This document shows, piece after piece, positions 51,894 to 64,000 of a stretch of DNA of 64,000 bases. The stretch comes from Mytilus trossulus. Taxonomy: Eukaryota; Mollusca; Bivalvia; Mytilida; Mytilidae. The notes under the pieces are model-generated. The model did not search any database. It had not been told where the DNA came from and saw only the letters and a program-made list of their open reading frames with translations. A program made the translations under genes and the position numbers. The stretch is taken from NCBI RefSeq assembly GCF_036588685.1, contig NC_086375.1:8115916-8179915 (forward strand), given 5' to 3'. Numbering within the stretch: the stretch's first letter is position 1; each line of letters starts with the position of its first letter.

Positions 51894-52621
51894 CACAGGA
51901 GGAAACAATAAATTGCCAAGTCCACGTCTTTCTGCATCTAGTCATTATTCATTGTAATTGTCCTATTTTATGACATCACTTCAGCATCCGTCAACTGTCA
52001 GCACCATGTCTTTTATTATTTTTTTCAATCCAAATGAATTTGTCTTGCATATGAATGAAATTTTTGACTTTAGACATTAAGGAAACAGCAAGCAATCAAT
52101 CAAATCAGATCAGAGTTTTAGAATTATTTATATTACATTTTTGCCAATATTATTTTGGGATTGATATACATGTTTGTCTCATACACAAACATATAAAAAA
52201 TTAGAAAGGCTCCTTATCACTAAAATTTTCATACATATTTATTCCACTCAAGAGGTGAGCAGTACATGTCATTTTTATAATTCTTGTTTTTTATGATTTA
52301 TTGTTTTTATGCATATTAGAAGCTGTTTCTTTGATTGATATTGAACAATTTTAATGGCTATTCACATTGACAGTTAAATGATTGTAATTAAGAATTTTAA
52401 TTTATTTATTAAATTACGGACAATGTTACAGACTCTTAAAATCATGTGACTTATCTTACAGCAGGGTATACAGATTCAGCCATTGAAGTTTCTTGCTCAC
52501 CTGCACAACAGGTTCAAGTGAGCTAACATAACTTGGCACAAGTAAACAATTATTCATCTGAAACAGACAACAGACCTAATTTGGCTGCAATCCTGATTAA
52601 TGTGCGAAATTTTGAAATAAA
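51894..52621 (+). other. PRKCE: PKC 3' UTR with candidate poly(A) signal
   Basis: AATAAA at 52616-52621 is followed by T/A-rich sequence. Other AATAAA copies occur (for example near 54636), so the true end is uncertain. Confidence 0.4.
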
Positions 52622-53254
52622 AGCTTGATGTATTAAAAAAGAAAAAAACTTGATGATATATCTCTGGTCTTTATATTGTAAAGTATGGGTTAATCTGTTT
52701 GTTGAATTTGTATTTTCAATTCATTACAATTTTTCACTGTTTGGTTTTTTGCCCTAGCAACTGGTATTACATCAAGGTCTAATTTAAAAAAAACTTGTAT
52801 TTTTTCATTGGTATTTTTCAGTATCCAAGTATTGATATTGTACAACACATCAATGTTTAGGTCACTATGACCTAATATCACACTTGAAAAATTAGTGATA
52901 AGTGTACAAATTAATTCATTTCTTGTAAACTTGATGTTATATTTACTATTGTTTTTTACCACTGTAATCCTTCTATATACGTTAGCTAATTTGTGCAACA
53001 CTGACTCACTCAACTTACACATTACTGTCCTGGTTTATTTGAGTGAGATAAAAATTAAATTGTATTGAAAAGAAATTTAAGTTCAGTTTGTTAGTTGATA
53101 TTAGATATTTGTTTATATTACCACAATCTGGTCTAAACTGACTTTTCTGAATTGAATATTTTGTTCAAATAATATAAGGGATAATTTTTTACAGATTTCA
53201 GCCTTTCCTGATGCAACAGTTTAGTTCAGATAGATTTTTATTATTCATTCAGAT

Positions 53255-54314
53255 CAGGGCCGTAGCGTAATGGAGGCAAATGAGGCAAATGCCTCACTTT
53301 TGAAACGACGACCAAACTTTTAAAGTGTCATTTTTTTTAAATTATGTATTTTACATTATCAATATTCGAGTTTCGCGTTTCAAATTATCTACCAGCACAC
53401 TACTACATACAATATGTCCAATCTGCAGCAGCGATTGCAGCTTTTACCATAGCGATGAAGGTAAAAAAATAAGTGTTCCGAATACAAATCAAAATAAAAA
53501 ATTGAAACAAATCTTAATGTCGTTACAAAACTGGTTGAAGATGGGTTCTTTAAAGAGAAAAAATATGAAAAGGTAACTGACACGAGTATAAACACCCCCT
53601 ATAAGTATGCTGGCTTATTACTTTCCTTGGTTCATTTTTAAATTGATAACGCAATAGTTATTAATCTTTACACTAAAATAATTCATTGGCCAAACATATA
53701 ATAATTATTCATAAATAATTTACACAAAATCATGAAGCGCGTTTTCTATGGAAGTCTTTATTGTATAAGGCAATTCTTGATTTTTATTTATCTTAAATAA
53801 AAGAATGACATATATTTTTGGTATTGTTTGAAAACATTATTTTTCGTGTTTCTTTTTCTGTTAATGATCAGCATTGTCTGGTTGTATGCAAGCGTGTTCA
53901 ATTGATTCGAGTGCGGTAGGTCGTTGGTTCGAACCCTGGTAGGTCAAACCAATGACTTAAAAATTGGTAGAATAATGTGTCCAGGTATCGGTCTTCCAGC
54001 AGAATAATGTGTCCAGGTAAGTCTTCCAGCGGAATGTTTACAGACAACTTGTGCATCACTTGTGAGATTAGAACGTCATAAATCCAGTTAAATAACTTTA
54101 ATATTGAAACTTGATTTGTTACTTACTAGGCTAGTTAATAAAAAAAAAACGCATTTCTGTTATATTTTTTATCTTTTACCATAGATGGTAATGCTGGAAA
54201 AAGCTTCCGCCGTTTCAGGCACCCGAACCACCCTAAAAAAAAAGCCCCAAAATTTTTCGCCTCGCTCCGCTCGGCGAATGGCCTCACTTTAAACAGGCAT
54301 GCCCTACGGCCTTG
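53255..54314. mobile_element. hAT-like non-autonomous element with CAGGGCCGTAG ends
   Basis: CAGGGCCGTAGCGTAATGG at 53255 is mirrored by CTACGGCCTTG ending at 54314. Internal mirrored pieces ('atgcctcac' and 'ggcctcacttt') support one 1.06-kb element. CAGAT flanks both ends. No transposase is seen; a SINE-like piece is nested inside. Confidence 0.6.
53885..53965 (+). repeat. tRNA-derived SINE fragment (B box)
   Basis: GGTTCGAACCC (53926-53936) is a perfect RNA polymerase III B box preceded by 'gtgcggtaggtcgt'. There is no tRNA cloverleaf. Confidence 0.5.
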
Positions 54315-57300
54315 CAGATGTCTTTACCCTTACTTTAGATTACGTCATGATTTTAGAATTGTAAATGACAGATTATCAATTGATGTGCAATAACTACCTT
54401 TTTCTCTCTTCCAAACTTGGCACAGATACCAATGAAGTTGTATACCCATGTGGTTGATAGGTCATGATGAATAAATTATGTGTTCAATTCAAGTTCAACA
54501 TCCTAAACTACAGATTGATAAAATTTAAATCTTTGAATATAATATTATAATTTATTTGGAAAGATATTTTTCAGATCTGATATATACATGCATTCATTTT
54601 TTGATCCATGACTGTTTTGTTTTTTGTACTTTAAATAAAACTATTCTTAGTTGTAAAAAATGAAATTTTATGTTTTCTGAAATATGCATAGATTGGTCAA
54701 GAATTGTAATAACAGACTTTCATGGAACAAGCATTCTTCATGTAGCAATATACAGTGGTTGACCATGCCATGTGACTATAGTCAGTTTCATGGTATAAGT
54801 CATGTGACTATAGTCTGTTTCTTTGAATGTATGATCAAATGTTTACCGATGTGTTGATTTTAATAGAGTATTTGTAAAAATCTGATGATTTCAATGAATG
54901 GGGGAGTGAATTGGGAATTCATGTGTTTATCTAAATGATTGAATGCCTCAGTTTTATCTCATTTTGTTATCAGCTTTAAGTCATCATTGAATGATTATAA
55001 GATTATTTCATATGGTTCTATAGTCTATATCATTGAATGAATTATTGACTGAAATTTATAGTCTGTTTCGCAGAGTAAATGAATTGATTGTATGTTTTGA
55101 CTGTTAGTTTTGCTATTGTATTGTATACTTGGATGGTTGTTATGATAATATATAGTAATGAATACATGTACGAAAAACTTTATAAAGTTCATACTTGCAG
55201 TTCGAATGTTTAGCTTGGAATTTCATCAGTTCCTAAGAACCAAGTTAGTTGAAGTTGTGCACATTCCATGGAAAGACTATTGAATTTGTACTGGTTCATG
55301 AATCAAAGCCAATGGCAAAAAAGAGAGGAAAATATAAGTAAAGCATTACTTATTTAAAACTTATGATAATTCTTTATGCAGGCCAAATTAACACTACACA
55401 AGTCTGTAATATTTCATTTTACTTTTTGGATTAACAAAATGTCATTCTGTTTAAAACATTTTGGTTCTTTTATTTGGATCTGACCAAATTATTTGATAAC
55501 AATGAACATTTAAAAGATCTGTTGCCACCAGACTGCTGTACAGAAATGTTCATACAAATATGTGTATAATACAGAATTTATTCAAAGAAATATCCATAAT
55601 TTATTACATTTTTAATTACAATTTTTGCAATGTGTGTTTTTTTCTGATTACTATAACATGCCACCGTATTGTGCAGATTTTTATCAGACCTCACCAGTTA
55701 ACCTGATCTTAATCCAAAGCATTACAGAAAATATTGTTAAAATCATACACCTATAATGGTTTACTTTTATAAAATATTATATTGATGGAGAGTTGTCTCA
55801 TTGTCACTCATACCATATCTTCCTATATAAATGAACACTTTCTGATTGGCTCTTAGAATCAAACATTTAGAGCACATGTATGTGATGGTGCTTGAACTAT
55901 AGATCTGATCATGTAAAACTACTAGGGCAATCTAAATGGCAACAACACATTAAATATGCTGTAATAATAGTATTTAAAGATAGATTTATACAGGCAAGCA
56001 TTAATAGTGATATTATAAACATTGTTGAAGTCATAATTCTGATATTAATGTAAAAGATTTTTAAAATCCCATTTTTATGATGTCCAAGTTTTGAGGAAAA
56101 CTTATTTAGTATATTTGAAAGGTTAATCGTTTTCCGTTTATAAGATAGAATAAACTTCTCTGTATTTCTCCAAATATCAGTATTTGTTCACAGATTTTTA
56201 TGTTTCAAAGAGGCATTATTTAATTTCAACATTGAAACATGAACTCATTCCATTGGCTTAATAATGTGTATGATTTGTACTTAGGGAAGTAACTGTCTGA
56301 AGGGAGATAACTGAATGAGAATTTTCTAAAAATGAGAAAAAAATATGTCTTTTTTTTTAAATAGTGATTTGTACATAGTTTTATTAATATATTCATGGAA
56401 TAAATGTGGAATGTATGTTTGAATAATTGAGTGAATAAATGGTAGATATATGTGTGACCAGAATGAAAATTCATCTGTATGTAAGAATCAGTAGTTAAGT
56501 TTTGTAAGATGCAGAATCATTCATTTTATCATTCTTTACTATTTAAAGGTGCATGTCAAAATTTCTTAAAAAATAATGTGTAATACCATCTATACATGTG
56601 TAACACTTGTTATTCTGTAAAAGTGTACATGTAACATAATGATACATGTGTTTCTAGTCAGTACATGTGTAACACTTATATTTTTCAATCAAATGTACAC
56701 ATGTAAAATTGTCAACACTAAATCTTTTATTAACATAATTCACACACAATTTTTTTTAATATACATGTTCAAAATGTACACACATGCCTGAAACAGATGT
56801 TCAAATTTGTAACGGTGGGTGTGCAGAATTGATCAAAACTGATATATAAGTAGTTTGTTCAACACTTAAATTAATGGTTCACTCATACCTGGAAGTAATT
56901 GAAAATTAGAAGTAGGATATTAGTACCACATGAAAAACAAAGAATCCACATCTACTGTTTTGTAATACATGTTTCATGTTGACTGTTAACACATGTACTG
57001 TTAGTATGAAATGTATCATATTGGTAGTGTTATCACATGTTATAGATGGTATAAGCATTTGGTTGATACTAGTCATTTAAACTATTCTTAAAAAAGTTTA
57101 TTGCTTCCATTATGAATGTCCACACACAAGGTTTAATTTATTGTCACTTTTTCCTTTATTGTCATTTTAGATTTATCCTGAATCAGAAGGATATAAAATT
57201 ACATTAAAATTAGTAGAACACATGACAAAATATCATTAGAAGCTGACAGGAAACATACATCGGAAAAATTATAATATTGAAATTTAGTTATAGCAGAAAA

Positions 57301-60300
57301 TATTCTTTGGTTTTGAAATATTATTGAATTCAGGTGCTTTAGTCTTAAATTTTGTATCGAGATTCTTAATACAATTACTTGTTTGATGTCAAAATCAGAA
57401 ACATAATTTTTGGATATTTTTAAACAGTTTAAGAATATTTTATGTACTGTTAGTTTCTCAGATAAGAAACAAGATGTTATATTGTATCTTGTAAATTTGT
57501 CTGAAGGACAGTTGTCAAATGATATACAATATCTGGTTTATAATACAGAATCCGTCTAGGCTCTAAAGATCTAGTCGTCTTTGCTTGTGCAAATTTTTAT
57601 GGATATTAAAGTCATTTTTTTATAGGTACATATTTTTACAAATGCATTTAAGTGCTAAGAATTTAAAGATATAATAACATTGTATATAGAAAAAATAATA
57701 ATTTGGGAAAATATTTAACTGTTGAATCCTAAATAGTAGCTATGAATAACATCAGTAAGGTTTGAATAAATGATTTAAATCTTTAACCTTATTTAAACTA
57801 TCAACAAAAAATAACATTTGTGACAACGGCTTAGTAGTGACGATTTATTCCAATTTATCAATGCAATAACAGACATGATATATCATTTCTCTGTGATTTT
57901 ATAATTTTGGCATTTTTTTTACAGCAACATTACTGAAAAAATGCTGAAAATATTGTTTTTTTGCAATTAATTTTCATTAAAATCATTATCTTTACAGCTT
58001 CAATCTTGTGCAATATTACCATGTACTACAAACATTTTGTACAACTGTGTATAGTTAGTCTAGCTAGTATTGGGCAAACATGTTTTTATTTTAGATTTTC
58101 AGTCCTGTTTTATAGATTTTTGAAACTTCTTTTTCTTTTGTAAAAAGAAGTAGATGAAAATAATATAATATTTTGTAAGAAGAATATCCAATGCAAAAAT
58201 GTTTGAAACCGGTCTGAGAAACTAAAAAATGACTTTATTTGGCCTAATAGAATAATTTTTCGTGGAGATTTTTTTCCTTTACACCTTTATGAATCTCCCA
58301 TGTTATCAGAGTATGTATGAGTGTATATTTTTTGTCTCTTTTATACTTAAAGCTTTCTGTATCATTTTAATCAGCAGACATTATATAGATGGTACATCCA
58401 TGAATGATAGTTGATAAAAACAAATTCCTGACTTGTTATATTAAAGATTGAATCTCTAATTGTGTTTATTATTCAATGCAAAATTTGTGTTTAAATCTGA
58501 AGAAAGGTGAGGTATTTTTATAACGGACATTGGTCTTTGGGAAAATGATTTCTTCAAGAAGTATAGAGTAAGCACACTGATCCTTTTAACTTTTCAAGCT
58601 ATTAACTCTTATGGGTATACATGTCATAAGTTCTAGGATGAAAATGTTCTCAATGAAGCTTCTGGATCAAATCTCAATACTTTGCTGATTTTGAAAGAAA
58701 ATTATGGCATGTCTTCTTCAGTTTTATTTCTGATATATTGTAGATGTTCATCCTTGTCATTGATTTTACATTGTCTTTTGCATTTACTGACATACTATTT
58801 GCTGCATTCAGCATGATGAAATTGGAGGTATTACACTCAAAAACTAAATTCCTTCTTTAGTTTTTCCCTTTGTACATCCTATGGAAATATCTTCTGTTAT
58901 ACGTTTTAAAACAGTAATGACAATTCAAGTTTGAACTGGGAATCACTGCATATAAACTTTCCTACTGGGCCTGCTTCTTTGGTAGGAAACTTGAAAGAAA
59001 GCATTTACCAAAAAGTATAAACAAGATAAACTGAACTCCTTGGTAAATTCAAAAAGGGAAATAAAGGCAACAGTAGTAAACAGCTGTTTAAAAGTCACAA
59101 ATCGATTGAGAGAAAACAAATCAGGACCACAAACTAAAATCGAGGTAAACACATCAACCACAAGAGGAAAAACAAGAAACAACTGGAACACTGATATACA
59201 ACAAATACAAATGACAATACAACATGCATAGAAACGAACTAATATATAACAACTGCCATATTCCTGACTTAGTACAGGATATTTAAAGAAAAAAAATGGT
59301 AGGTTTAACCTGGATTTGTGGCTAGCCAAACCTCACACTTTATTGCAGTGTAAGTTCCTTATACCGATAATATCAAATGTTAAACTATATTAATCATCGG
59401 AATAAATACACAACAGCTGACATATTTCTGACATTGTATACATATTTATGAGAGAAAATGGTGGATTAAACCTGCTTTTATAACCAGTTTAATAAAAGTC
59501 TTTCAGACTTGTATATCTTCTGAAAGCAAAGAAAAAGGCCGTTTCTTTGTTGGTGATGTTTCAGGATTCTCCTAATTGAAGCATTTGTCTTACATGTCAT
59601 ACATGTTTATTATCCCCTTTAAAACCGCGTCAACATTGTCTGATTTCTGAATTATTTTACTGATAAAATGACCACCACGGTGTACATCCATACATATATT
59701 TCCTACAAATTGAAAGTTCACAGTAAGAAAGTTGATACACTGAGGTTTTGCTATGAAGGCAAGATTTGAGACTGGCGTTGAAAGTAACAAACCCGATAGG
59801 TGTGAGCTCAATTTTCGATGAAAGCATCGTCCCCTAGGGTAACTAAAGCTCATCGGTCATAGTGTTGATATGACATACCATTAATACATCAATATAGTTT
59901 TAAAACAATTGAATTATTCAAAACACTAATGGGTTTCTACCCTAGACAGATATTCTTGATACAAATTTAATGACAATTTCACAACTATTTAGATACGAAT
60001 GTCATTGATGAGTTATGAAACAAATGCTTGTCTTGTGTACAAAATTACAAGCCTGATATTTTTTATTGAGGGGACATTAAGTTTTTGTGTTGTACGTCTG
60101 TCCATCTGTGTGTCCCAACATTGATTGCCGTTCTTTGACTTTAGTTTATCTCAACAAAATGTTATGACACTTATACACTATGCTTATTACCACAAAACAC
60201 AGATCTAGTATGATTTCTGGTAACCTCACTTTTACAGTTCTAGAATTATCTCTCTAAAAACACAGAAAAACGCTGAATTTTTCGTTTCCGTTCTTTTACT

Positions 60301-60494
60301 TTAGTTTGCCCTCAATCAAATGTTATAAAAAATTTACACAATGCTTATTACCACAAAACACAAATTGAACTTGAATTTTATTGGCGTCACTTTGATAATT
60401 CTAGATAAATGCCCCTTTACAAATGGAACAATCGATGATTTTTTGCTGTTTCCGTTCAATAACTTTGCTTGCCTGAAACAAATGTTACGATACT

Positions 60495-60974
60495 TTCCGC
60501 TATATAGATGACGTTCTTTCACTAAACAATTCAAAATTTGGTGACTATGTGGATCGCATCTATCCCATCGAATTGGAGATAAAGGATACTACAGATACAG
60601 TTAAGTCGGCTTCATATCTTGACTTACATCTAGAAATTGACAATGAGGGTCGGTTGAAGACAAAACTTTACGACAAAAGAGATGATTTCAGCTTTCCAAT
60701 TGTGAACTTTCCATTTCTAAGTAGCAACATTCCAGCAGCACCTGCATACGGGGTATATATCTCCCAATTGATACGATATTCCCGTGCTTGCATTTCCTAT
60801 CATGATTTTCTTGATAGAGGGTTACTGCTCACAAGGAAGCTATTCAACCAAGAGTTCCAAATGGTGAAGTTGAAATCATCCCTTCGTAAATTTTACGGAC
60901 GCCATCACGAGTTGGTTGACCGTTATGGAATAACCGTTTCACAAATGATATCGGATATGTTCCTTACGTCGTAA
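60495..60974 (+). pseudogene. Reverse transcriptase C-terminal fragment (YIDD box)
   Basis: It opens at FRYIDDVLSLNNSKFGDYVD with the catalytic YIDD right at the truncation point. It continues with YDKRDDFSFPIVNFPFLSSN, YGVYISQLIRYSRA and a basic C-terminus, and ends in TAA. 160 codons remain; everything upstream of the catalytic box is missing. The protein is clearly related to the frame at 18132-18881. Confidence 0.75.
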
Positions 60975-61280
60975 CTACAATCCCCTTCCCTTTCATGAAT
61001 TTGACCTACCGAATTAGACTATTTACCGGATTTGTAATCACATAAGCAACACGACGGGTGCCGCATGTGGAGCAGGATCTGCTTACCCTTCCGGAGCACA
61101 TGAGATCACCCCTAGTTTTTGGTGGGGTTCGTGTTGTTTATTCTTTAGTTTTCTATGTTGTGTCATGTGTGCTATTGTTTTTCTGTTTGTCTTTTTCATT
61201 TTTAGCCATGGCGTTGTCAGTTTGTTTTAGATTTACGAGTTTGACTGTCCCTTTGGTATCTTTCGTCCCTCTTTTATAAT
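60495..61280 (+). mobile_element. Second truncated reverse-transcriptase element
   Basis: RT-coding sequence (60495-60974) is followed by about 300 bases ending in 'ggcgttgtcagtttgtttta' and 'gtatctttcgtccctctttt'. That 3' tail is unrelated to family A. The element sits inside the tandem array at 60050-61620. Confidence 0.6.
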
Positions 61281-61620
61281 CACACAATGCTTATTTCAAC
61301 AAATGCAGCAATTACTGAATTTTTCGTTTCCGTTCTCTAACATCAGAGCCTCGTCCTGAATATGCATAAAATATTTGCCACTGGACGTTATGCAACCAAC
61401 AATCAATCAATCCAATTTCAGTTTGCCTCAATCAAATGTTATGTTATGTATACATAATGCTTATTACCACAAAACTCGGATCAAGTTTAATTTTGGTATC
61501 GTCACTACAGTTCTTGAGTTATGTCCCTTTGAAGTGTTAAATGCAAGCGGGGACATTATCTGTGTCCCAAGACACATTCCCCATTTATCTATTTTTAATT
61601 ACTAGGTTCATGTCACTGCT

Positions 61621-62933
61621 GGTCCACTTTTCACTCCGAAGGTAACACCATCCTAGTACTCGGCCATTGTTTTTACCTGACGTATCATTAATAAGGTTAT
61701 TTTCTGCATATTACCTGTTTGAGAAATCTTGATAAATTCGAAACCGTGACTAAGGTTGTCTACCACATGTGTTTAGATGCCTGGCCATTTTTTATGAAAC
61801 TTAAAGTTTTTGTGTCTATTCTATCTTGTTAATTTTTTATGTGATTTTATAAATTTAGCCGTATAAAATCAATTGAATAAACAAATTTAACTGTATAAAA
61901 TCAATTTAAGAAACACTGCATCGAGTTTTTCTAGTTGTTGTTTCACTGTAAATAGTTGTGAGTTCCCATGTCTAGGGTCTCAATATATGATAGCTTTACT
62001 TTATTTTCATAATATCTTGCTCTTCAATTGAAAGAGTAACGAAATGATATCAACTCAAAATTGAACCCTTCAATGTTTGCCATATGCATATCTGCATTAA
62101 ATAAGTCATATTTTAGAATATAAGTTTTATTCAAAGTATATACATAAAATAAACATATTAATGAAATGTCAGTGGCGGATCCAGAAATTTTCATAAGTGG
62201 GGGCCCACTGACTGACCTAAGAGGGGGCCCGCTCCAGTCACGCTTCAGTGATTCCCTATATAAGCAACCGATTTTTTTCCCAAAAAGGGGGGCCCGGGCC
62301 CCTGCCCCCCCCCCCTAAATCCGCCTCTGACTTTCCATCAAAAATCATTTTCTCACATACTACGTTAATGCCACTAGTTTCAGAAATATATAGTATCGTT
62401 TGCTCCAACAATTAAGTATACCATTGGGCAAAATCTTGAAAAAACCTTTTTATTTCGTTAGACGTGACTTTACTCAGGCCCCATACATTTCTTCTTTTTT
62501 TTCTTCGAGATTTTGACTTTCTGATTACATCATTGAAATAATGAATTTATATTTTTAAATAATCACAAGAAAAGAAGGGGTAGAATTTCATTTTCATCGC
62601 GTGATTATTACTGCAAAAACTCAAAGTTTTTATATAACATATATACATACATAAAACGCATATAAGGTAACAAAACATCACTTATATTAAAAAAAACCAC
62701 CATGAAATATAATTATCTATGATTATTCTCGATAACAGATATATTTCAGCAGTATGATTATGATGTCAAATGAATCAATTCAATCTATTCTCATTTAACT
62801 ATAACAGTCTTGAAATTTATACAATTAAAACAGCAAAAATTGCTTGTTCAATTTTAAGCAATGACGTATGGTATATAGCTATTTACAAGAGCAATTACAT
62901 AGATAAAGCATGTGTCTCTTCTTGAATGAGAAA
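61621..62933. other. Intergenic DNA and 3' flank of the cGAS-like gene
   Basis: No ORF is supported. It holds the hAT MITE at 62170-62329. Several AATAAA signals in minus sense (TTTATT on the plus strand) lie downstream of the cGLR stop, for example near 62450. Confidence 0.4.
62170..62329. mobile_element. hAT-type MITE, CAGTGGCGGATCCAG ends
   Basis: CAGTGGCGGATCCAG at the left and CTAAATCCGCCTCTG at the right are mirrors with few mismatches, bounding 160 bases with G- and C-runs. This is the classic small hAT end sequence of animal genomes; no clear target duplication. Confidence 0.7.
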
Positions 62934-63995
62934 TCATTTTAGATCAGCAGAGGATGTGAAGCAGCCTTCCAAAATTTTGACCAACTTTTTGAAACCATGT
63001 ATGGCGGTTTCCAGAAGGGTAGGATTAGATTTCCAAAATAAATTCAGTTCTCTATGATTTTCAAGGATTTTGGAACTTGGAAATATTTTTCCAAGGTGTT
63101 TATTTCCATGAAAGAAATCTGGAAGCACTCTTTTGGACACAAACATGTTTAGATATGTGATATGAAATCCAAGGGCATCCTTGACACCTCCGATTTTGTT
63201 TGAATCCAAAATCGTTTTATCCATAATTATATGGTATGCGATTGTTTTCAAATGGTACGAATTTATCAGGTTCCCAAGCGGATTTTGTTCTCTTTGTAAC
63301 ATTTTTATAGCAGATTTCATTATGCGATTTGCAGTCATAACGTACTGGCGTGGGGTTGAACCTCGACATAAATCAGCCATAAACCTTTCATATGCACTTG
63401 TGCATTGCCTCCAAATAAGCTCTCGGTCCTGTTGATTTATTTTTGGGTTGTTTTTATTGTCATACTTTGGTAGTGCATAACTTGGAAACACAACGGTTGT
63501 GTCCTTTTTTCCTGTTACAGCAGCTGGAATTTTAATTTCTTCGCTTCCCGTGTATCGTCCTGGTACGATGTCAAAATTGACAACATTTCGATCGGGATAT
63601 GTCACTTGAATATTAACAGCAGGCGGATGCTCTCGTCTTTGAAACTCGAAATCTGGCATTTCGGTTTTAAGATCTGAAAGTGCTTTATCTAGCATCTTCG
63701 TCCATACTTTTTTATAAAAATTTTGCGAATTTAGATAAACAGTTCCGTCTTTTGTTGTGTGGAAGACGTCTGCACGAGATAGATAAGGATGGGTAGATCC
63801 GACCTTGTCTTTGTTCAAAACTCGTTCTCTTTCTAAACCAGGCATGACTTTTCCGTCTGTATCCTGGACAGATGCAGTCTGAATGTCTAACCCCTTTATT
63901 ATCATTGGTATAATGACATCATACTCATCCGGTTCATCAATTTTCAATCCTTGCCTTGCGCTTGCTTGTTTTAAGATTGTCTTCTCTAATGCCAT
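62934..63995 (-). CDS. cGAS-like receptor / Mab-21 domain nucleotidyltransferase (5' end probably beyond window)
   Basis: The single frame gives 353 residues from the first visible ATG; the codon before it (GAG) is open, so the protein likely starts further upstream. Nucleotidyltransferase signature: QASARQGLKIDEPDEYDVII, with metal-binding Glu24 and Asp26, spaced from Ser12 as in cGAS. The third acidic residue is Asp142 in VNFDIVPGR. The C-terminal Mab-21 helical half follows (LIWRQCTSAYERFMADL, LKTIAYHIIM, DALGFHITYLNMFVSKRVLP, NHRELNLFW). Family role: sensing nucleic acid and making cyclic dinucleotides for STING. The Gly of the usual GS motif is Ala here. There is no zinc-ribbon HxxxxxCC, as in most invertebrate cGLRs. 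It could also be a non-sensing Mab-21 paralogue. Confidence 0.85.
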   Translation of the reverse strand: MALEKTILKQASARQGLKIDEPDEYDVIIPMIIKGLDIQTASVQDTDGKVMPGLERERVLNKDKVGSTHPYLSRADVFHTTKDGTVYLNSQNFYKKVWTKMLDKALSDLKTEMPDFEFQRREHPPAVNIQVTYPDRNVVNFDIVPGRYTGSEEIKIPAAVTGKKDTTVVFPSYALPKYDNKNNPKINQQDRELIWRQCTSAYERFMADLCRGSTPRQYVMTANRIMKSAIKMLQREQNPLGNLINSYHLKTIAYHIIMDKTILDSNKIGGVKDALGFHITYLNMFVSKRVLPDFFHGNKHLGKIFPSSKILENHRELNLFWKSNPTLLETAIHGFKKLVKILEGCFTSSADLK

Positions 63996-64000
63996 CTCAC

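Larger units (their letters stand above)
52622..60040. other. Intergenic DNA
   Basis: Apart from the hAT-like element, no gene is supported. 55785-55830 is a short family A tail (+ sense). 56590-57050 has scattered ACATGTGTAACACT-like motifs in both orientations. 58965-59340 is a repeat whose antisense frame is open for 128 codons but looks like noncoding repeat. A minus-strand frame at 59590-59853 (87 codons) has plausible composition but no recognisable motif. Confidence 0.45.
60050..61620. repeat. Tandem array, about 170-bp units, split by a retroelement
   Basis: 'ccgttctttgactttagttt' with 'atgcttattaccacaaaaca' recurs from 60130, 60290, 60445 and 61430; a single unit also lies at 35090-35220. 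The unit near 60450 is interrupted by RT sequence until about 61280. Confidence 0.6.

Noticed and set aside
53926-53936. tRNA gene
   Set aside because: Only a B box is present; no acceptor stem or anticodon arm can be drawn, so it is a SINE fragment.
58943-59329. 128-codon minus-strand frame, hydrophobic
   Set aside because: It is antisense to a dispersed repeat and rich in F, C and V as expected from AT-rich noncoding sequence; no domain or splice context.
59590-59853. 87-codon minus-strand frame with fairly balanced composition
   Set aside because: No recognisable motif, no splice partners and surrounded by repeats; possibly a transposon remnant but not supportable as a gene.

Overview
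This is AT-rich animal nuclear DNA with many introns (GT..AG), short dispersed repeats and small inverted-repeat transposons. The gene content (a mollusc-type novel protein kinase C, a cGAS-like Mab-21 protein) and the repeat families fit a marine bivalve, most likely a mussel (Mytilus-like). That placement is inferred from recognised gene families and repeat style, not from a database search.

Layout. (1) 369-7711 (+): the last twelve exons that I can find of a long coiled-coil protein with an Arg/Ser/Pro-rich tail; its 5' part lies left of the window. (2) 11587-13620 (-): three exons of mitochondrial iron-sulfur assembly protein ISCA2; the first exon, with the start codon, was not found. (3) 14.3-18.9 kb: dense mobile DNA. 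It holds two adjacent elements whose ends carry mirrored arrays of short repeats, two hairpin elements, a perfect 48-bp foldback, and a 5'-truncated reverse-transcriptase element on the minus strand. (4) 21287-51893 (+): a complete novel-class protein kinase C (epsilon type), 15 constitutive coding exon positions and about 726 residues, from C2 domain to hydrophobic motif. Its 10.9-kb and other large introns are full of repeats. (5) 52-62 kb: 3' UTR and intergenic DNA with hAT-like elements, a tRNA-derived SINE and a second truncated reverse-transcriptase element (60.5 kb). (6) 62934-63995 (-): a large ORF for a Mab-21/cGAS-like receptor, probably continuing past the right edge.

The genes are independent eukaryotic transcription units, not an operon. 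The most notable gene-level feature is in the PKC gene. It carries a pair of mutually exclusive exons separated by only 46 bases, each completing the second C1 zinc finger, and two further tandem duplications at exon edges: one adds an in-frame alternative acceptor in the kinase domain and one is a dead C1A copy. The most notable mobile-DNA feature is the pair of neighbouring non-autonomous transposons (14460-16228 and 16286-16731) that share one architecture, 8+8 or 6+6 inverted subterminal repeats, with unrelated motifs. Many short dispersed repeats in the window look like 3' tails of the 18-kb reverse-transcriptase element.
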